Positions 38,605 to 47,355 of a stretch of DNA of 64,000 nt are shown piece after piece. The position numbers and the translations under genes were made by a program. The stretch's first letter is position 1; each line of letters starts with the position of its first letter. Source of the stretch: Actinokineospora fastidiosa (GTDB lineage Bacteria; Actinomycetota; Actinomycetes; Mycobacteriales; Pseudonocardiaceae). The DNA lies in contig NZ_BMRB01000001.1 in assembly GCF_014648415.1 (NCBI RefSeq), positions 1,984,001-2,048,000 on the forward strand. The letters are read 5' to 3'. The notes under the pieces are model-generated. The model was not told the DNA's origin. It saw nothing but the letters and a program-made list of their open reading frames with translations, and ran no database searches.

Positions 38605-39424
38605 AGATCCCCGCCATCGCCGGGTCGGAGCCGTCGTCGAGACCGGGCTCCGGCCGCCACAGCGCGGTCGGCACGATCCCCGGCTCGGCCAGGTCGAAGC
38701 CGTCGAACAGCGCGGCGATCTCGGCGTGCGAGCGCGGGTACATCGGGTCGCGGCTGCCCTTCATGACCTCGACGACGCGGCCCATCTCCTCCGGCATCAG
38801 GTCCGCGGTGAACTGCGAGAACGCCATCATGCTGCCGGGCACGCACGCGTCGCGGTAGGTCGCGACGATGCCCGCGGGGTCGCGCTCGGGCGGCACGAAG
38901 TGGAACACCCCGACCATCAGCAGCCCCACCGGCCGGTCGAAGTCGATCAGCCCCCGGGTCTCGGCGTGGCCGAGGATCGCCCTCGGCTGGGTGAGGTCGG
39001 CCTGCACGATCGTCGCCAGCGGGTTGTCGGCCAGCATCAGCGTCGAGTGCGCGTAGGCGACCTCCTCGTAGTCGACGTAGACCACGCGCGCGTCCGGGTC
39101 GGCGCCCTGGGCGACCTCGTGCACGTTGCCCACCGTCGGGATGCCCGAGCCCAGGTCGAGGAACTGGTCGATGCCGTGGGCGACCATGTGCAGCACGGCG
39201 CGGCGCAGGAACGACCGGTTGTGCCGGGCGATCTCGCGCGCGTTGGGCTGGGCCTTGAGGAACCGGTGCGCCAGCTCGCGGTCGTGGGCGAAGTTGTGCC
39301 CACCGCCGAGCAGGTAGTCGTACAGCCGGGCGGCGCTCGGCCGCTCCATGTCTATGCCCTCCGGGACCCATCTCGTCAGGCCGGGCAGTTCACCCACCGC
39401 GCACACCCGTTTCGGTCGTGTCAA
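38579..39424 (-). CDS. SAM-dependent methyltransferase of the PF04672 (DUF574) type
   Basis: 281 residues. The family signature is RPSAARLYDYLLGGGHNFAHDR near the start (quoted here as RLYDYLLGG), followed by the SAM site QFLDLGSGIPTVGNVHEVA and VVYVDYEEVA. The family is expanded in actinomycetes, with many members of unknown substrate, often next to helix-turn-helix regulators. The TTG at 39424 gives the longest form; later in-frame GTGs are possible and the start is uncertain. A second member lies at 46075-46824. Confidence 0.88.
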   Translation of the reverse strand: MTRPKRVCAVGELPGLTRWVPEGIDMERPSAARLYDYLLGGGHNFAHDRELAHRFLKAQPNAREIARHNRSFLRRAVLHMVAHGIDQFLDLGSGIPTVGNVHEVAQGADPDARVVYVDYEEVAYAHSTLMLADNPLATIVQADLTQPRAILGHAETRGLIDFDRPVGLLMVGVFHFVPPERDPAGIVATYRDACVPGSMMAFSQFTADLMPEEMGRVVEVMKGSRDPMYPRSHAEIAALFDGFDLAEPGIVPTALWRPEPGLDDGSDPAMAGIYAGVGSKR

Positions 39425-39439
39425 TCCGTGACCGACAGG

Positions 39440-40048
39440 CTACTCATCAGGTACTGACTCGGACAGGGCCGTTCCCGGCGACCCCGGCACGTCGGTGAGG
39501 GCGGCCAGCGCCATGCGGGTCAGCAGGTCCGCCATCTGGTCGCGGTCGAGGTGCCTGCTGTGCGGGGTGGAGTTGATCAGGCCGAACACCGCGTGCGCCG
39601 CGGCGCGGGCGCTGGGCTCGCTCAGCCCGGGGACGGCGGCGCGGATCACCTCGACCCAGAGCTCGACGTAGCGGCGCTGCAGCGCGCGCACCTTCCGCCG
39701 GTCGGGGTCGGTGAGGTTGCCCAGGTTGCGCTCCTGGACGGTGATGAGCGCGGGGTTGTCGAGGGCGAAGTCGACGTGGAAGCGCACCAGCTCGGCCAGC
39801 GGGTCGGCCCGGGCGACGCGGTTCTGCCCGCCCGCGAGCAGCACCTCCGAGATCGCGGTGAGCATCTCGCCGAGCATCGCGTCCTTGGACCGGAAGTGGC
39901 GGTAGAGGGCGGGGCCGGAGATCCCGACCGCCGAGCCGATGTCGTCGATGCCCACTCCGTGGAACCCGTGCCGGGCGAACAGCTCGGCCGCCGCGGCGAG
40001 GATCTGCTCGCGGCGGCTCGGCGGCTTGGCTTCGGCGATGGCGGACAC
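39440..40048 (-). CDS. TetR-family repressor, probable regulator of the acyl-CoA carboxylase operon and of itself
   Basis: 202 residues. TetR helix-turn-helix at about residues 12-58 (REQILAAAAELFARHGFHG, IGSAVGISGPALYRHF). The GTG start at 40048 is followed by a normal TetR ligand domain. A perfect palindrome GTTAGC-N4-GCTAAC lies 22 bp upstream of its start, and two copies (one perfect, one with a single change) lie before the accD-accA-acyl-CoA dehydrogenase operon 1 kb away. The shared operator predicts autoregulation and control of that operon. The set resembles the mycobacterial BkaR system for branched-chain acid metabolism; the equivalence is inference. Confidence 0.9.
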   Translation of the reverse strand: MSAIAEAKPPSRREQILAAAAELFARHGFHGVGIDDIGSAVGISGPALYRHFRSKDAMLGEMLTAISEVLLAGGQNRVARADPLAELVRFHVDFALDNPALITVQERNLGNLTDPDRRKVRALQRRYVELWVEVIRAAVPGLSEPSARAAAHAVFGLINSTPHSRHLDRDQMADLLTRMALAALTDVPGSPGTALSESVPDE

Positions 40049-40070
40049 GCGGCCATCGTATGGCAGCCAG

Positions 40071-40086
40071 GTTAGCGACGGCTAAC
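40071..40086. promoter_or_regulatory. TetR operator, regulator promoter
   Basis: GTTAGCGACGGCTAAC: half-sites GTTAGC and GCTAAC with a 4-bp spacer, perfectly symmetric, 22 bp upstream of the TetR gene start. It matches the operator pair before the accD-accA operon. Confidence 0.75.
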
Positions 40087-40214
40087 GCGTGCGTTTGTTG
40101 ATCATCTGTCACAGTCTGGCAACTGTTGATCGGTTACCGCCGAGTTCCGTATCCGCTTTGTTGCTGGTAGTGATGACTTGTCGGGATCAGCTCCTCCAAG
40201 GTCGGAGGTAGTAC

Positions 40215-41000
40215 ATGCGTGTTCCTCGTTTCCTGGCCGCGGCCCTGCTCGCGGTCGGCTCCCTCATCGCGTTGGCCGTTCCCGCCCAGGCCGCGCCCGG
40301 GAAGTACGTCGCGCTCGGCGACTCGTACTCCTCCGGGCTGGGCGCGGGCTCCTACACGAACAGCGCCTGCAGGCGCTCGGCCTACGCCTATCCGCAGCTG
40401 TGGGCGAACGCCCTGCGCCCGTCCGCGTTCTCCTTCGCCGCCTGCTCCGGCGCGGAGACCTCGAACGTGCTCAGCAGCCAGATCTCCGCCGTCACCTCGG
40501 ACACCGCGCTCGTCACGGTGTCCATCGGCGGCAACGACGCCGGGTTCGCCGACGTCATGACCGACTGCAACCTCGGCTCGGACTCCTACTGCGAGAGCCG
40601 CAACCGCGAGGCCCAGGAGTTCGCCCGCACCACCCTGCCGGGCAGGCTCGACGCGGTGTACAAGGCGATCCGCGACCGGGCGCCGTCCGCCCGGGTGATC
40701 GTCGTCGGCTACCCCCGCATCTACCACCTCAACGGGACCTGCTCCCTCGGGCTCAGCGAGCGCAAGCGCACGGCGATCAACCAGTCCTCCGATGTACTCC
40801 ATCAGGTGATTTCCGGACGCGCCTCGGCGCACGGTTTCACCTTCCTCAACGGGCAGACGGCCTTCGCCGGGCACGAGATCTGCGCCTCCGGCACCCGCTG
40901 GATCAACAGCGTGGTGTGGCCCATCGAGGAGAGCTACCACCCCAACCGCGCGGGCCAGAACGGCGGTTACTACGCCTCGCTGCGGGCGATCACCGGCTGA
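40215..41000 (+). CDS. Secreted SGNH/GDSL hydrolase, Streptomyces lipase type
   Basis: 261 residues with signal peptide (FLAAALLAVGSLIALAVPAQA). SGNH blocks: YVALGDSYSSGLGAG (Ser), SFAACSGAETSNV, SIGGNDAGFADV (Asn) and SYHPNRAGQ (His). Closest in layout to the extracellular SGNH lipases of streptomycetes. The start has GGAGG just upstream. It is placed between the TetR gene and the operon that regulator is predicted to control, and has a strong terminator after it, so it is a separate transcription unit. It differs from the two hydrolases at 33972-35915 in block spacing. Confidence 0.92.
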   Translation: MRVPRFLAAALLAVGSLIALAVPAQAAPGKYVALGDSYSSGLGAGSYTNSACRRSAYAYPQLWANALRPSAFSFAACSGAETSNVLSSQISAVTSDTALVTVSIGGNDAGFADVMTDCNLGSDSYCESRNREAQEFARTTLPGRLDAVYKAIRDRAPSARVIVVGYPRIYHLNGTCSLGLSERKRTAINQSSDVLHQVISGRASAHGFTFLNGQTAFAGHEICASGTRWINSVVWPIEESYHPNRAGQNGGYYASLRAITG

Positions 41001-41010
41001 GCCGGGCGCG

Positions 41011-41048
41011 ACCGGGGCCGCTCCCCGTGCCGAAGGAGCGGCCCCGGT
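41011..41048. terminator. Strong terminator hairpin after the SGNH gene
   Basis: ACCGGGGCCGCTCC (41011-41024) pairs perfectly with GGAGCGGCCCCGGT (41035-41048) over 14 bp around a 10-nt loop, followed by TTCATT. It isolates the hydrolase gene from the operators at 41063 onward. Confidence 0.8.
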
Positions 41049-41062
41049 TCATTGCGGGGTGA

Positions 41063-41078
41063 GTTAGCGAGCGCTAAC
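41063..41078. promoter_or_regulatory. TetR operator 1 before the acyl-CoA carboxylase operon
   Basis: GTTAGCGAGCGCTAAC, a perfect match to the site upstream of the TetR gene. It lies 44 bp upstream of the accD start, where repressor binding would block the promoter. Confidence 0.78.
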
Positions 41079-41090
41079 ATTGGCACCGTT

Positions 41091-41106
41091 GTTAACGGTT
41101 GCTAAC
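41091..41106. promoter_or_regulatory. TetR operator 2 before the acyl-CoA carboxylase operon
   Basis: GTTAACGGTTGCTAAC, one base different from the perfect half-site. Its centre is 28 bp from that of operator 1, and it ends 5 bp before the GAGGAG ribosome site of accD. Confidence 0.7.
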
Positions 41107-41121
41107 CCCGCGAGGAGTGCG

Positions 41122-42726
41122 ATGGACGCCCCCGTCCTGCGCGGCGCCGCCGACCCGGCGGGCGACGACGGCCAGCGCCACGCCAAGGAGCACGCCGAAC
41201 TGGTCGCCGACCTGCGCGCCCGGCTGGCGCGGGCGGCGCTCGGCGGCCCGGAGAAGGCGCGGCAGCGCCATGTGGCCCGCGGCAAGCTGCTGCCCCGCGA
41301 CCGGGTGGACGCGCTGCTCGACCCGGGCTCGCCGTTCCTGGAGCTGTCCCCGCTGGCGGCGACCGGCATGTACGACGACGACGCCCCGGCCGCGGGCATC
41401 ATCACCGGCGTCGGCCGCGTCTCCGGGCGCGAGTGCGTCATCGTCGCCAACGACGCCACCGTCAAGGGCGGCACCTACTACCCGATGACGGTCAAGAAGC
41501 ACCTGCGCGCGCAGGAGGTGGCGCTGCAGAACCACCTGCCCTGCGTCTATCTGGTGGATTCCGGCGGCGCGTTCCTGCCCCGCCAGGACGAGGTGTTCCC
41601 CGACCGCGAGCACTTCGGGCGGATCTTCTACAACCAGGCCACGATGTCGGGCAAGGGCATCCCGCAGATCGCGGCCGTGCTGGGCTCCTGCACCGCGGGC
41701 GGCGCCTACGTCCCGGCGATGAGCGACGAGGCCGTCATCGTCCGCGAGCAGGGCACGATCTTCCTCGGCGGCCCGCCGCTGGTGAAGGCCGCCACCGGCG
41801 AGGTCGTCACCGCGGAGGAGCTGGGCGGCGGCGACGTGCACTCCCGCGTCTCGGGCGTCACCGACCACCTCGCCGACGACGACGCCCACGCGCTGCGCAT
41901 CGTCCGGTCCATCGTCTCGACCCTCGGCCCGCGCGCCCCGCGCCCGTGGGAGGTCGCGCCCGTGGAGGCCCCGGCCGTCGACCCCGGCACCCTCTACAAC
42001 GTCGTCCCCACCGACCCGCGGACCCCCTACGACGTGCGCGAGGTCATCGCCCGCGTGGTCGACGGCAGCCGGTTCCGCGAGTTCAAGAAGGAGTACGGCA
42101 CCACCCTGGTCACCGGGTTCGCCCGCATCCACGGGCACCCGGTCGGGATCATCGCCAACAACGGCGTCCTCTTCGGGGAGTCGGCGCTCAAGGGCGCGCA
42201 CTTCATCGAGCTGTGCGACCAGCGCTCGATCCCGCTGGTGTTCCTGCAGAACATCACCGGCTTCATGGTCGGGCGCGACTACGAGGCGGGCGGCATCGCC
42301 AAGCACGGCGCGAAGATGGTGACCGCGGTGGCGTGCGCGCGGGTGCCGAAGTTCACCGTCGTCATCGGCGGCTCGTTCGGCGCGGGCAACTACTCGATGT
42401 GCGGGCGGGCGTACTCGCCCCGCTTCCTGTGGATGTGGCCCAACGCGCGGATCTCGGTGATGGGCGGCGAGCAGGCCGCGTCGGTGCTGGCCACCGTGCG
42501 CCGCGACCAGCTCGGCGACACCTGGACCGAGGCGGACGAGGAGGCGTTCAAGGCCCCGATCCGCGAGCAGTACGAGACGCAGGGCAACCCGTACTACTCG
42601 ACCGCGCGGCTCTGGGACGACGGCGTCATCGACCCGGCGGACACCCGCCAGGTGCTCGGCCTGGCGCTGTCGGCCGCGGCCAACGCGCCACTGGACCCTG
42701 TCGGCTACGGCGTCTTCCGGATGTGA
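41122..42726 (+). CDS. Acyl-CoA carboxylase beta (carboxyltransferase) subunit, methylcrotonyl-CoA carboxylase type
   Basis: 534 residues. Both carboxyltransferase halves are present; the acyl-CoA and biotin regions contain [53 protein letters not shown] and [15 protein letters not shown], all close to AccD1/LiuB-like proteins of 3-methylcrotonyl-CoA carboxylase (leucine degradation) rather than to propionyl-CoA carboxylases. ATG at 41122 with GAGGAG 4 nt upstream; an in-frame start at 41080 would lie inside the operators. It is 2 bp from the alpha-subunit gene. Confidence 0.93.
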   Translation: MDAPVLRGAADPAGDDGQRHAKEHAELVADLRARLARAALGGPEKARQRHVARGKLLPRDRVDALLDPGSPFLELSPLAATGMYDDDAPAAGIITGVGRVSGRECVIVANDATVKGGTYYPMTVKKHLRAQEVALQNHLPCVYLVDSGGAFLPRQDEVFPDREHFGRIFYNQATMSGKGIPQIAAVLGSCTAGGAYVPAMSDEAVIVREQGTIFLGGPPLVKAATGEVVTAEELGGGDVHSRVSGVTDHLADDDAHALRIVRSIVSTLGPRAPRPWEVAPVEAPAVDPGTLYNVVPTDPRTPYDVREVIARVVDGSRFREFKKEYGTTLVTGFARIHGHPVGIIANNGVLFGESALKGAHFIELCDQRSIPLVFLQNITGFMVGRDYEAGGIAKHGAKMVTAVACARVPKFTVVIGGSFGAGNYSMCGRAYSPRFLWMWPNARISVMGGEQAASVLATVRRDQLGDTWTEADEEAFKAPIREQYETQGNPYYSTARLWDDGVIDPADTRQVLGLALSAAANAPLDPVGYGVFRM

Positions 42727-42728
42727 GC

Positions 42729-44708
42729 ATGTTCTCCAGCGTTCTGATCGCCAACCGCGGCGAGATCGCCGTCCGCGTCATCGCCACCCTGCGCCGCATG
42801 GGCATCCGCTCGGTCGCGGTCTACAGCGACGCCGACGCGGACGCCCTGCACGTGCGCGAGGCCGACACCGCCGTGCGCATCGGGCCCGCCGCCGCGCGCG
42901 AGAGCTACCTGTCGATCGAGAAGGTCGTGCAGGCGGCGCTCGACTCGGGCGCGCAGGCCGTGCACCCCGGGTACGGGTTCCTCGCCGAGAACGTGGCGTT
43001 CGCCCGCGCCTGCGCCGACGCCGGGCTGGTGTTCATCGGCCCGCCGGTCGGCGCGATCGACGCCATGGGCGACAAGATCCGGGCCAAGCAGACCGTCATG
43101 GCCGCGGGCGTGCCCGTCGTCCCGGGGCGCACCGAGGCCGGGATGAGCGACGACGACCTGGTCGACGCCGCCGCCGAGATCGGGTTCCCGGTGCTGCTCA
43201 AGCCGTCGGCGGGCGGCGGCGGCAAGGGCATGCGGCTGGTCGAGTCCGCCGACGGCCTGCGCCCGGCCATCGAGTCCGCCCGGCGCGAGGCGCTCGGCTC
43301 CTTCGGCGACGACACGCTGCTCATCGAGCGGTTCGTCGCCCGCCCCCGGCACATCGAGATCCAGGTGCTCGCCGACGCCCACGGCGCCGCGGTGCACCTC
43401 GGCGAGCGCGAGTGCAGCCTGCAGCGCAGGCACCAGAAGATCATCGAGGAGGCGCCGTCGCCGCTGCTCGACGCCGCCACCCGCGAGCGCATGGGCGCCG
43501 CGGCCGTCGACGCGGCGCGCGCGGTCGACTACACCGGCGCGGGCACCGTGGAGTTCATCGTCTCCGCCGACCGGCCCGACGAGTTCTTCTTCATGGAGAT
43601 GAACACCCGGCTGCAGGTCGAGCACCCGGTCACCGAGCTGGTCACCGGGCTGGACCTGGTCGAGCAGCAGATCAGGGTGGCGGCCGGGCAGCCGCTGGCG
43701 TTCGGGCAGTCCGACGTCAGGCTGACCGGGCACGCCGTGGAGGCCCGGGTGTACGCCGAGGACCCCGCTGCCGGGTTCCTGCCGACCGGCGGGCGCGTAC
43801 TGGGCCTGCGCCTGCCGTCCGCGCCGTGGTCCAGGGTGGACTCCGGGCTCGCGGTGGGCGCGGTCGTCGGCTCGGACTACGACCCCATGCTCGCCAAGGT
43901 GATCGCCTGGGGCGACGACCGGGCGCAAGCGCTTGACCGGCTCTCGCTCGCCCTGGCCGACACCGCCGTGCTGGGCGTGCGCACCAACGTCGAGTTCCTG
44001 CGCGGGCTGCTGGCCGAGCCGGACGTGCGCGCGGGCAGGCTGGACACCCAGCTCGTCGAGCGCAACCTGGCCGAGCTGACCGGCGCCGCCGAGGTCCCCG
44101 ACGAGGTCTTCGCCGCCGCCGCGCTGGACGAACTGCTCGGCCTCGCGCCCACCGGCCCGGTCGTGGACCCGTGGGACGTGCCGTCGGGTTGGCGGCTCGG
44201 CAGGGCGGCGAGCGTGCCGTTCCGGCTCACCTGCGGCGGCCGGGACGTGACCGTGGTCGTCGACCCGAGCCTGGGCACGGTCGCCGTGGGCGACGCCGAG
44301 CCGGTGCCCGCCACGGCGTCGCGTGTGGACGGTGAACTGCGGGTGCGCGTCGGCGAGCGGAACCTGCGCTACGCCAGGGCGATGGACGGCGACACCCTGT
44401 GGCTGGCCGCCGACGGGCACGCCTGGGCCGTGGCCGAGCACTCGCTGCTGGAGGGCGGCGCGGGCGCGGCGGGCGCGGGCGGGCCGATCACCAGCCCGAT
44501 GCCGGGCACCGTGCTCGTGGTCAAGGTCGGCGTCGGCGAGGCCGTGACCGCGGGGCAGCCGCTGCTCGTCGTCGAGGCCATGAAGATGGAGCACACCATC
44601 ACCGCGACCGCGGACGGTGTGGTCTCCGAACTGAGCGTGCGCCCGGGCCAACAGGTCGGGCTCAACCAGACCCTTGCCGTGGTGACCCCACCGGAGGACC
44701 AGCCATGA
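42729..44708 (+). CDS. Acyl-CoA carboxylase alpha subunit (biotin carboxylase + BCCP)
   Basis: 659 residues. Biotin carboxylase (about 1-450): [14 protein letters not shown]-grasp glycine loop [14 protein letters not shown] and [15 protein letters not shown] middle domain (about 450-580) links to the C-terminal biotin carrier domain with the attachment site [10 protein letters not shown], biotinyl lysine K619. AccA1-type. It transfers CO2 to biotin and feeds the beta subunit. Its stop overlaps the acyl-CoA dehydrogenase start by 4 nt. Gene order beta-alpha-dehydrogenase equals that of mycobacterial accD1-accA1-fadE19. Confidence 0.95.
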   Translation: MFSSVLIANRGEIAVRVIATLRRMGIRSVAVYSDADADALHVREADTAVRIGPAAARESYLSIEKVVQAALDSGAQAVHPGYGFLAENVAFARACADAGLVFIGPPVGAIDAMGDKIRAKQTVMAAGVPVVPGRTEAGMSDDDLVDAAAEIGFPVLLKPSAGGGGKGMRLVESADGLRPAIESARREALGSFGDDTLLIERFVARPRHIEIQVLADAHGAAVHLGERECSLQRRHQKIIEEAPSPLLDAATRERMGAAAVDAARAVDYTGAGTVEFIVSADRPDEFFFMEMNTRLQVEHPVTELVTGLDLVEQQIRVAAGQPLAFGQSDVRLTGHAVEARVYAEDPAAGFLPTGGRVLGLRLPSAPWSRVDSGLAVGAVVGSDYDPMLAKVIAWGDDRAQALDRLSLALADTAVLGVRTNVEFLRGLLAEPDVRAGRLDTQLVERNLAELTGAAEVPDEVFAAAALDELLGLAPTGPVVDPWDVPSGWRLGRAASVPFRLTCGGRDVTVVVDPSLGTVAVGDAEPVPATASRVDGELRVRVGERNLRYARAMDGDTLWLAADGHAWAVAEHSLLEGGAGAAGAGGPITSPMPGTVLVVKVGVGEAVTAGQPLLVVEAMKMEHTITATADGVVSELSVRPGQQVGLNQTLAVVTPPEDQP

Positions 44709-45862
44709 TCGACACCCGTCTGAGCGAGGAGCACGAGGCGCTCCGCAAGACCGTCCAGGAGTTCGCCCGCGACGAGGTCGCGCCGGTCATCGGGGACTTC
44801 TACGAGCGCGGGGAGTTCCCCTACGGGATCGTCGCCAAGATGGGGGCGATGGGCCTGTTCGGGCTGCCGATCTCCGAGGAGTACGGCGGCATGGGCGGGG
44901 ACTACTTCGCGCTGTGCCTGGCGCTGGAGGAGCTGGCCAGGGTCGACTCGTCGGTGGCGATCACCCTGGAGGCGGGCGTCTCGCTGGGCGCGATGCCGCT
45001 CTACCGGTTCGGCACCGAGGAGCAGAAGCGGCGCTGGCTGCCCGCGGTCGCGGCCGGGGAGAAGCTGGCCGCGTTCGGCCTGACCGAGCCCGGCGGCGGC
45101 TCCGACGCGGGCGCCACCCGCACCACCGCCCGCCGCGACGGCGACGAGTGGGTCATCAACGGGACCAAGGCGTTCATCACCAACTCCGGCACCGACATCA
45201 CCTCGCACGTCGTGGTCACCGCCGTGACCGGCACGCGCGAGGACGGGCGCAAGGAGATCTCGGCGATCCTGGTGCCCTCGGGCACGCCCGGGTTCACCGT
45301 GTCGAAGAAGTACAGCAAGGTCGGCTGGAACGCATCGGACACCCGCGAGCTGAGCTTCGCCGACGTCCGGGTGCCCGTCGAGAACCTGGTCGGCGAGCTG
45401 GGCAGGGGCTACGCCCAGTTCCTGTCCACTCTGGACGAGGGCCGGGTGGCGATCGCCGCGCTGTCGGTGGGTCTCGCCCAGGGCTGTGTCGACGAGAGCG
45501 TGCGCTACGCGGGCGAGCGCGAGGCGTTCGGCCGCCACATCGGCAGCTACCAGGCCATCCAGTTCAAGATCGCCGAGATGGAGGCCCGCGCGCACACCGC
45601 CCGCCTGGCCTACTACGCCGCTGCGGCCAAGATGCTGCGCGGGGAGCGGTTCAAGAAGGAGGCCGCCATCGCCAAGCTGGTCGCCTCCAACGCCGCGATG
45701 GACAACGCCCGCGACGCCACCCAGGTCTTCGGCGGCTACGGCTTCATGAACGAGTTCCCGGTCGGCCGCTTCTACCGGGACGCGAAGATCCTGGAGATCG
45801 GCGAGGGCACCAGCGAGGTGCAGAAGATGCTGATCGCCAGGGAACTGGGGCTGCCCGCGTAG
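44705..45862 (+). CDS. Acyl-CoA dehydrogenase, FadE19 / isovaleryl-CoA dehydrogenase-like
   Basis: 385 residues, FAD-dependent. [17 protein letters not shown]-type FAD loop (here [12 protein letters not shown]), [10 protein letters not shown] in the C-terminal domain, and catalytic base E367 in [11 protein letters not shown]. Coupled to the carboxylase genes by a 4-nt overlap. With the carboxylase it would perform acyl-CoA to enoyl-CoA and enoyl-CoA to carboxylated product, the leucine pathway from isovaleryl-CoA to 3-methylglutaconyl-CoA. Specificity is inferred from operon order. Confidence 0.92.
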   Translation: MIDTRLSEEHEALRKTVQEFARDEVAPVIGDFYERGEFPYGIVAKMGAMGLFGLPISEEYGGMGGDYFALCLALEELARVDSSVAITLEAGVSLGAMPLYRFGTEEQKRRWLPAVAAGEKLAAFGLTEPGGGSDAGATRTTARRDGDEWVINGTKAFITNSGTDITSHVVVTAVTGTREDGRKEISAILVPSGTPGFTVSKKYSKVGWNASDTRELSFADVRVPVENLVGELGRGYAQFLSTLDEGRVAIAALSVGLAQGCVDESVRYAGEREAFGRHIGSYQAIQFKIAEMEARAHTARLAYYAAAAKMLRGERFKKEAAIAKLVASNAAMDNARDATQVFGGYGFMNEFPVGRFYRDAKILEIGEGTSEVQKMLIARELGLPA

Positions 45863-45915
45863 TGACCGCGCCGATCAGCGGACGGCGTGCCCTGGTCGTG
45901 GGCACGGCGGCGTAG
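45862..45915 (+). pseudogene. Possible stub of a short-chain dehydrogenase-type gene
   Basis: Directly on the stop of the acyl-CoA dehydrogenase gene (TAGTG) a GTG opens 17 codons reading [17 protein letters not shown] and then TAG. The RRALVVG stretch resembles the first beta strand of a Rossmann fold, as if an operon gene had been cut after its N-terminus. Chance is a real alternative; the following 160 bp show no clear continuation. Confidence 0.2.
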
Positions 45916-46074
45916 GCCGACCCGGCCTTCGGCAGGCTGCGCCCGCCACCGGGACCCAGCTGTGGAGTGTCGGGAACGGGACGCTGGTGAGCTGTTGCGC
46001 GGCACGCACGCGCGGATGGCGTTCGCGCCGAGCGGCAGCACCCTGGCCCCTGTCGCGCGCTGGTGACTCCCGGA

Positions 46075-46824
46075 CTAGGGGACGCGGCCGACCGCGGCGT
46101 AGGCCAGGCTGGCGGTCGGCTCGATGTCGTCGTCGGCCTCCGGGCGCCAGCGGCTCGTCCACACCACGCCAGGGGGGAGCAGGGTGAGGCCGTCGAGCAG
46201 GGCGGTCACTTCGGCCTTCGTCCGGGCGAAGCCCGGCATGCCGCGGCTCTCGTACATCCGCCTCGCCTGCTCGACTCCCGGTTCGGCGTCGTGGGTGGCG
46301 TGGGAGATCGCGATCAGGCTGCCCGGGCCGATCGCGGCGCGGTAGGGGGCCAGGGTGGCCTCGGCGTCGGGGACGAAGTGCAGCACCGCCACGGCGAGGA
46401 CCGCGACCGGGCGGCTGAAGTCGATCAGCTCGCGGGCGGCGGTCAGCACGGTGTCGGCGTCGCGGATGTCGGCGGCGACGATCGTGGCGTCGGGGTGCCC
46501 GGCGAGCACGTCGCGGCTGTGCGCGACGGCGATGGCGTCGTGGTCGACGTAGACCACGCGCGCGGCGGGGGCGACCTCGTGGGTGTTGCCGACGGTGGGG
46601 ATGCCCGAGCCGAGGTCGAGGAACTGGTCGACGCCGTCGGCAACGGCCGCCTGGACGGCTCTGCGCAGGAAGTCCCGGTTGATGCGGGCGGCCAGCGGCG
46701 CGCCGGGCATGGTGGCGATGATCTGCTCGGCGAACGCGCGGTCGGCGGCGAAGTTGAACGCGCCGCCGAGCAGGTAGTCGTAGATGCGCGCCGGGTGCGG
46801 CTGGTCGGTGTCGGGAGTCCCCAT
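46075..46824 (-). CDS. SAM-dependent methyltransferase of the PF04672 (DUF574) type
   Basis: 249 residues. Signature ARIYDYLLGGAFNFAADR at the start, SAM site FLDLGSGIPTVGNTHEVA and VVYVDHDAIAVAH. ATG at 46824. Second member of this family in the window; it is shorter than the copy at 38579-39424, which has a 22-residue N-terminal extension. It is convergent with the acyl-CoA dehydrogenase operon and divergent from the small membrane-protein gene (73 bp between starts). Substrate unknown. Confidence 0.88.
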   Translation of the reverse strand: MGTPDTDQPHPARIYDYLLGGAFNFAADRAFAEQIIATMPGAPLAARINRDFLRRAVQAAVADGVDQFLDLGSGIPTVGNTHEVAPAARVVYVDHDAIAVAHSRDVLAGHPDATIVAADIRDADTVLTAARELIDFSRPVAVLAVAVLHFVPDAEATLAPYRAAIGPGSLIAISHATHDAEPGVEQARRMYESRGMPGFARTKAEVTALLDGLTLLPPGVVWTSRWRPEADDDIEPTASLAYAAVGRVP

Positions 46825-46897
46825 GCCGCGATTGTCCCGGTTACCCGCGCGTGCGCGCTGCGCTACCCTCTGCTGACGACTTTGGGGGTTGTGAGCG

Positions 46898-47260
46898 ATG
46901 CTTTACTTCGGTGGCCTCTTCGGTGTCATCACCCTGGCGTTGTGGCTGTTCTGCCTTGTCGACGTCATCACCACGGACGAGGGCGACGCACGGCACCTGC
47001 CGAAATTCGGCTGGCTGCTGATCGTGCTGTTCTTCCCGCTCGTCGGCTCCATCGTGTGGCTGGTGGCGGGCAGGCCGGTGCGCGCCGCCGCGCGGCCGCG
47101 GTCGTATGAGCGGGGCATGCCCGCCTTCCCCGAGTACGACCGCCCGGGCCGCTTCGCCGCCACGGACGCCGAGTCCGACGCGGAGTTCCTCCGCCGCTGC
47201 CGCGAACGCGCCGAGGAGCAGCGCCGCAAGGCCCGCGAGGCCGAGGGCGAGAGCGCCTAG
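46898..47260 (+). CDS. Small PLDc_N-type membrane protein
   Basis: 120 residues. Two membrane segments (about 5-25 and 36-57) separated by a short loop, with the PLDc_N-like sequence HLPKFGWLLIVLFFPLVGSI followed by WLVAGRP. The C-terminal 55 residues are soluble and charged, ending in a Glu/Arg-rich helix. Proteins with this N-terminal domain are widespread in actinomycetes and usually hypothetical. ATG at 46898. Confidence 0.85.
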   Translation: MLYFGGLFGVITLALWLFCLVDVITTDEGDARHLPKFGWLLIVLFFPLVGSIVWLVAGRPVRAAARPRSYERGMPAFPEYDRPGRFAATDAESDAEFLRRCRERAEEQRRKAREAEGESA

Positions 47261-47317
47261 CCCGCAGTGATCGCGAGCGCTACCGCCCGGCGAGCGTGGT
47301 GTGGCCTGCCGGGGACC

Positions 47318-47350
47318 AGGCCGGTGGGCGCGGGCGGCGCCCACCGGCCT
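47318..47350. terminator. Bidirectional terminator between convergent genes
   Basis: AGGCCGGTGGGCGC (47318-47331) and GCGCCCACCGGCCT (47337-47350) form a 14-bp perfect stem around GGGCG, between the membrane-protein gene (+) and the MFS gene (-). Confidence 0.8.
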
Positions 47351-47355
47351 GAGTG

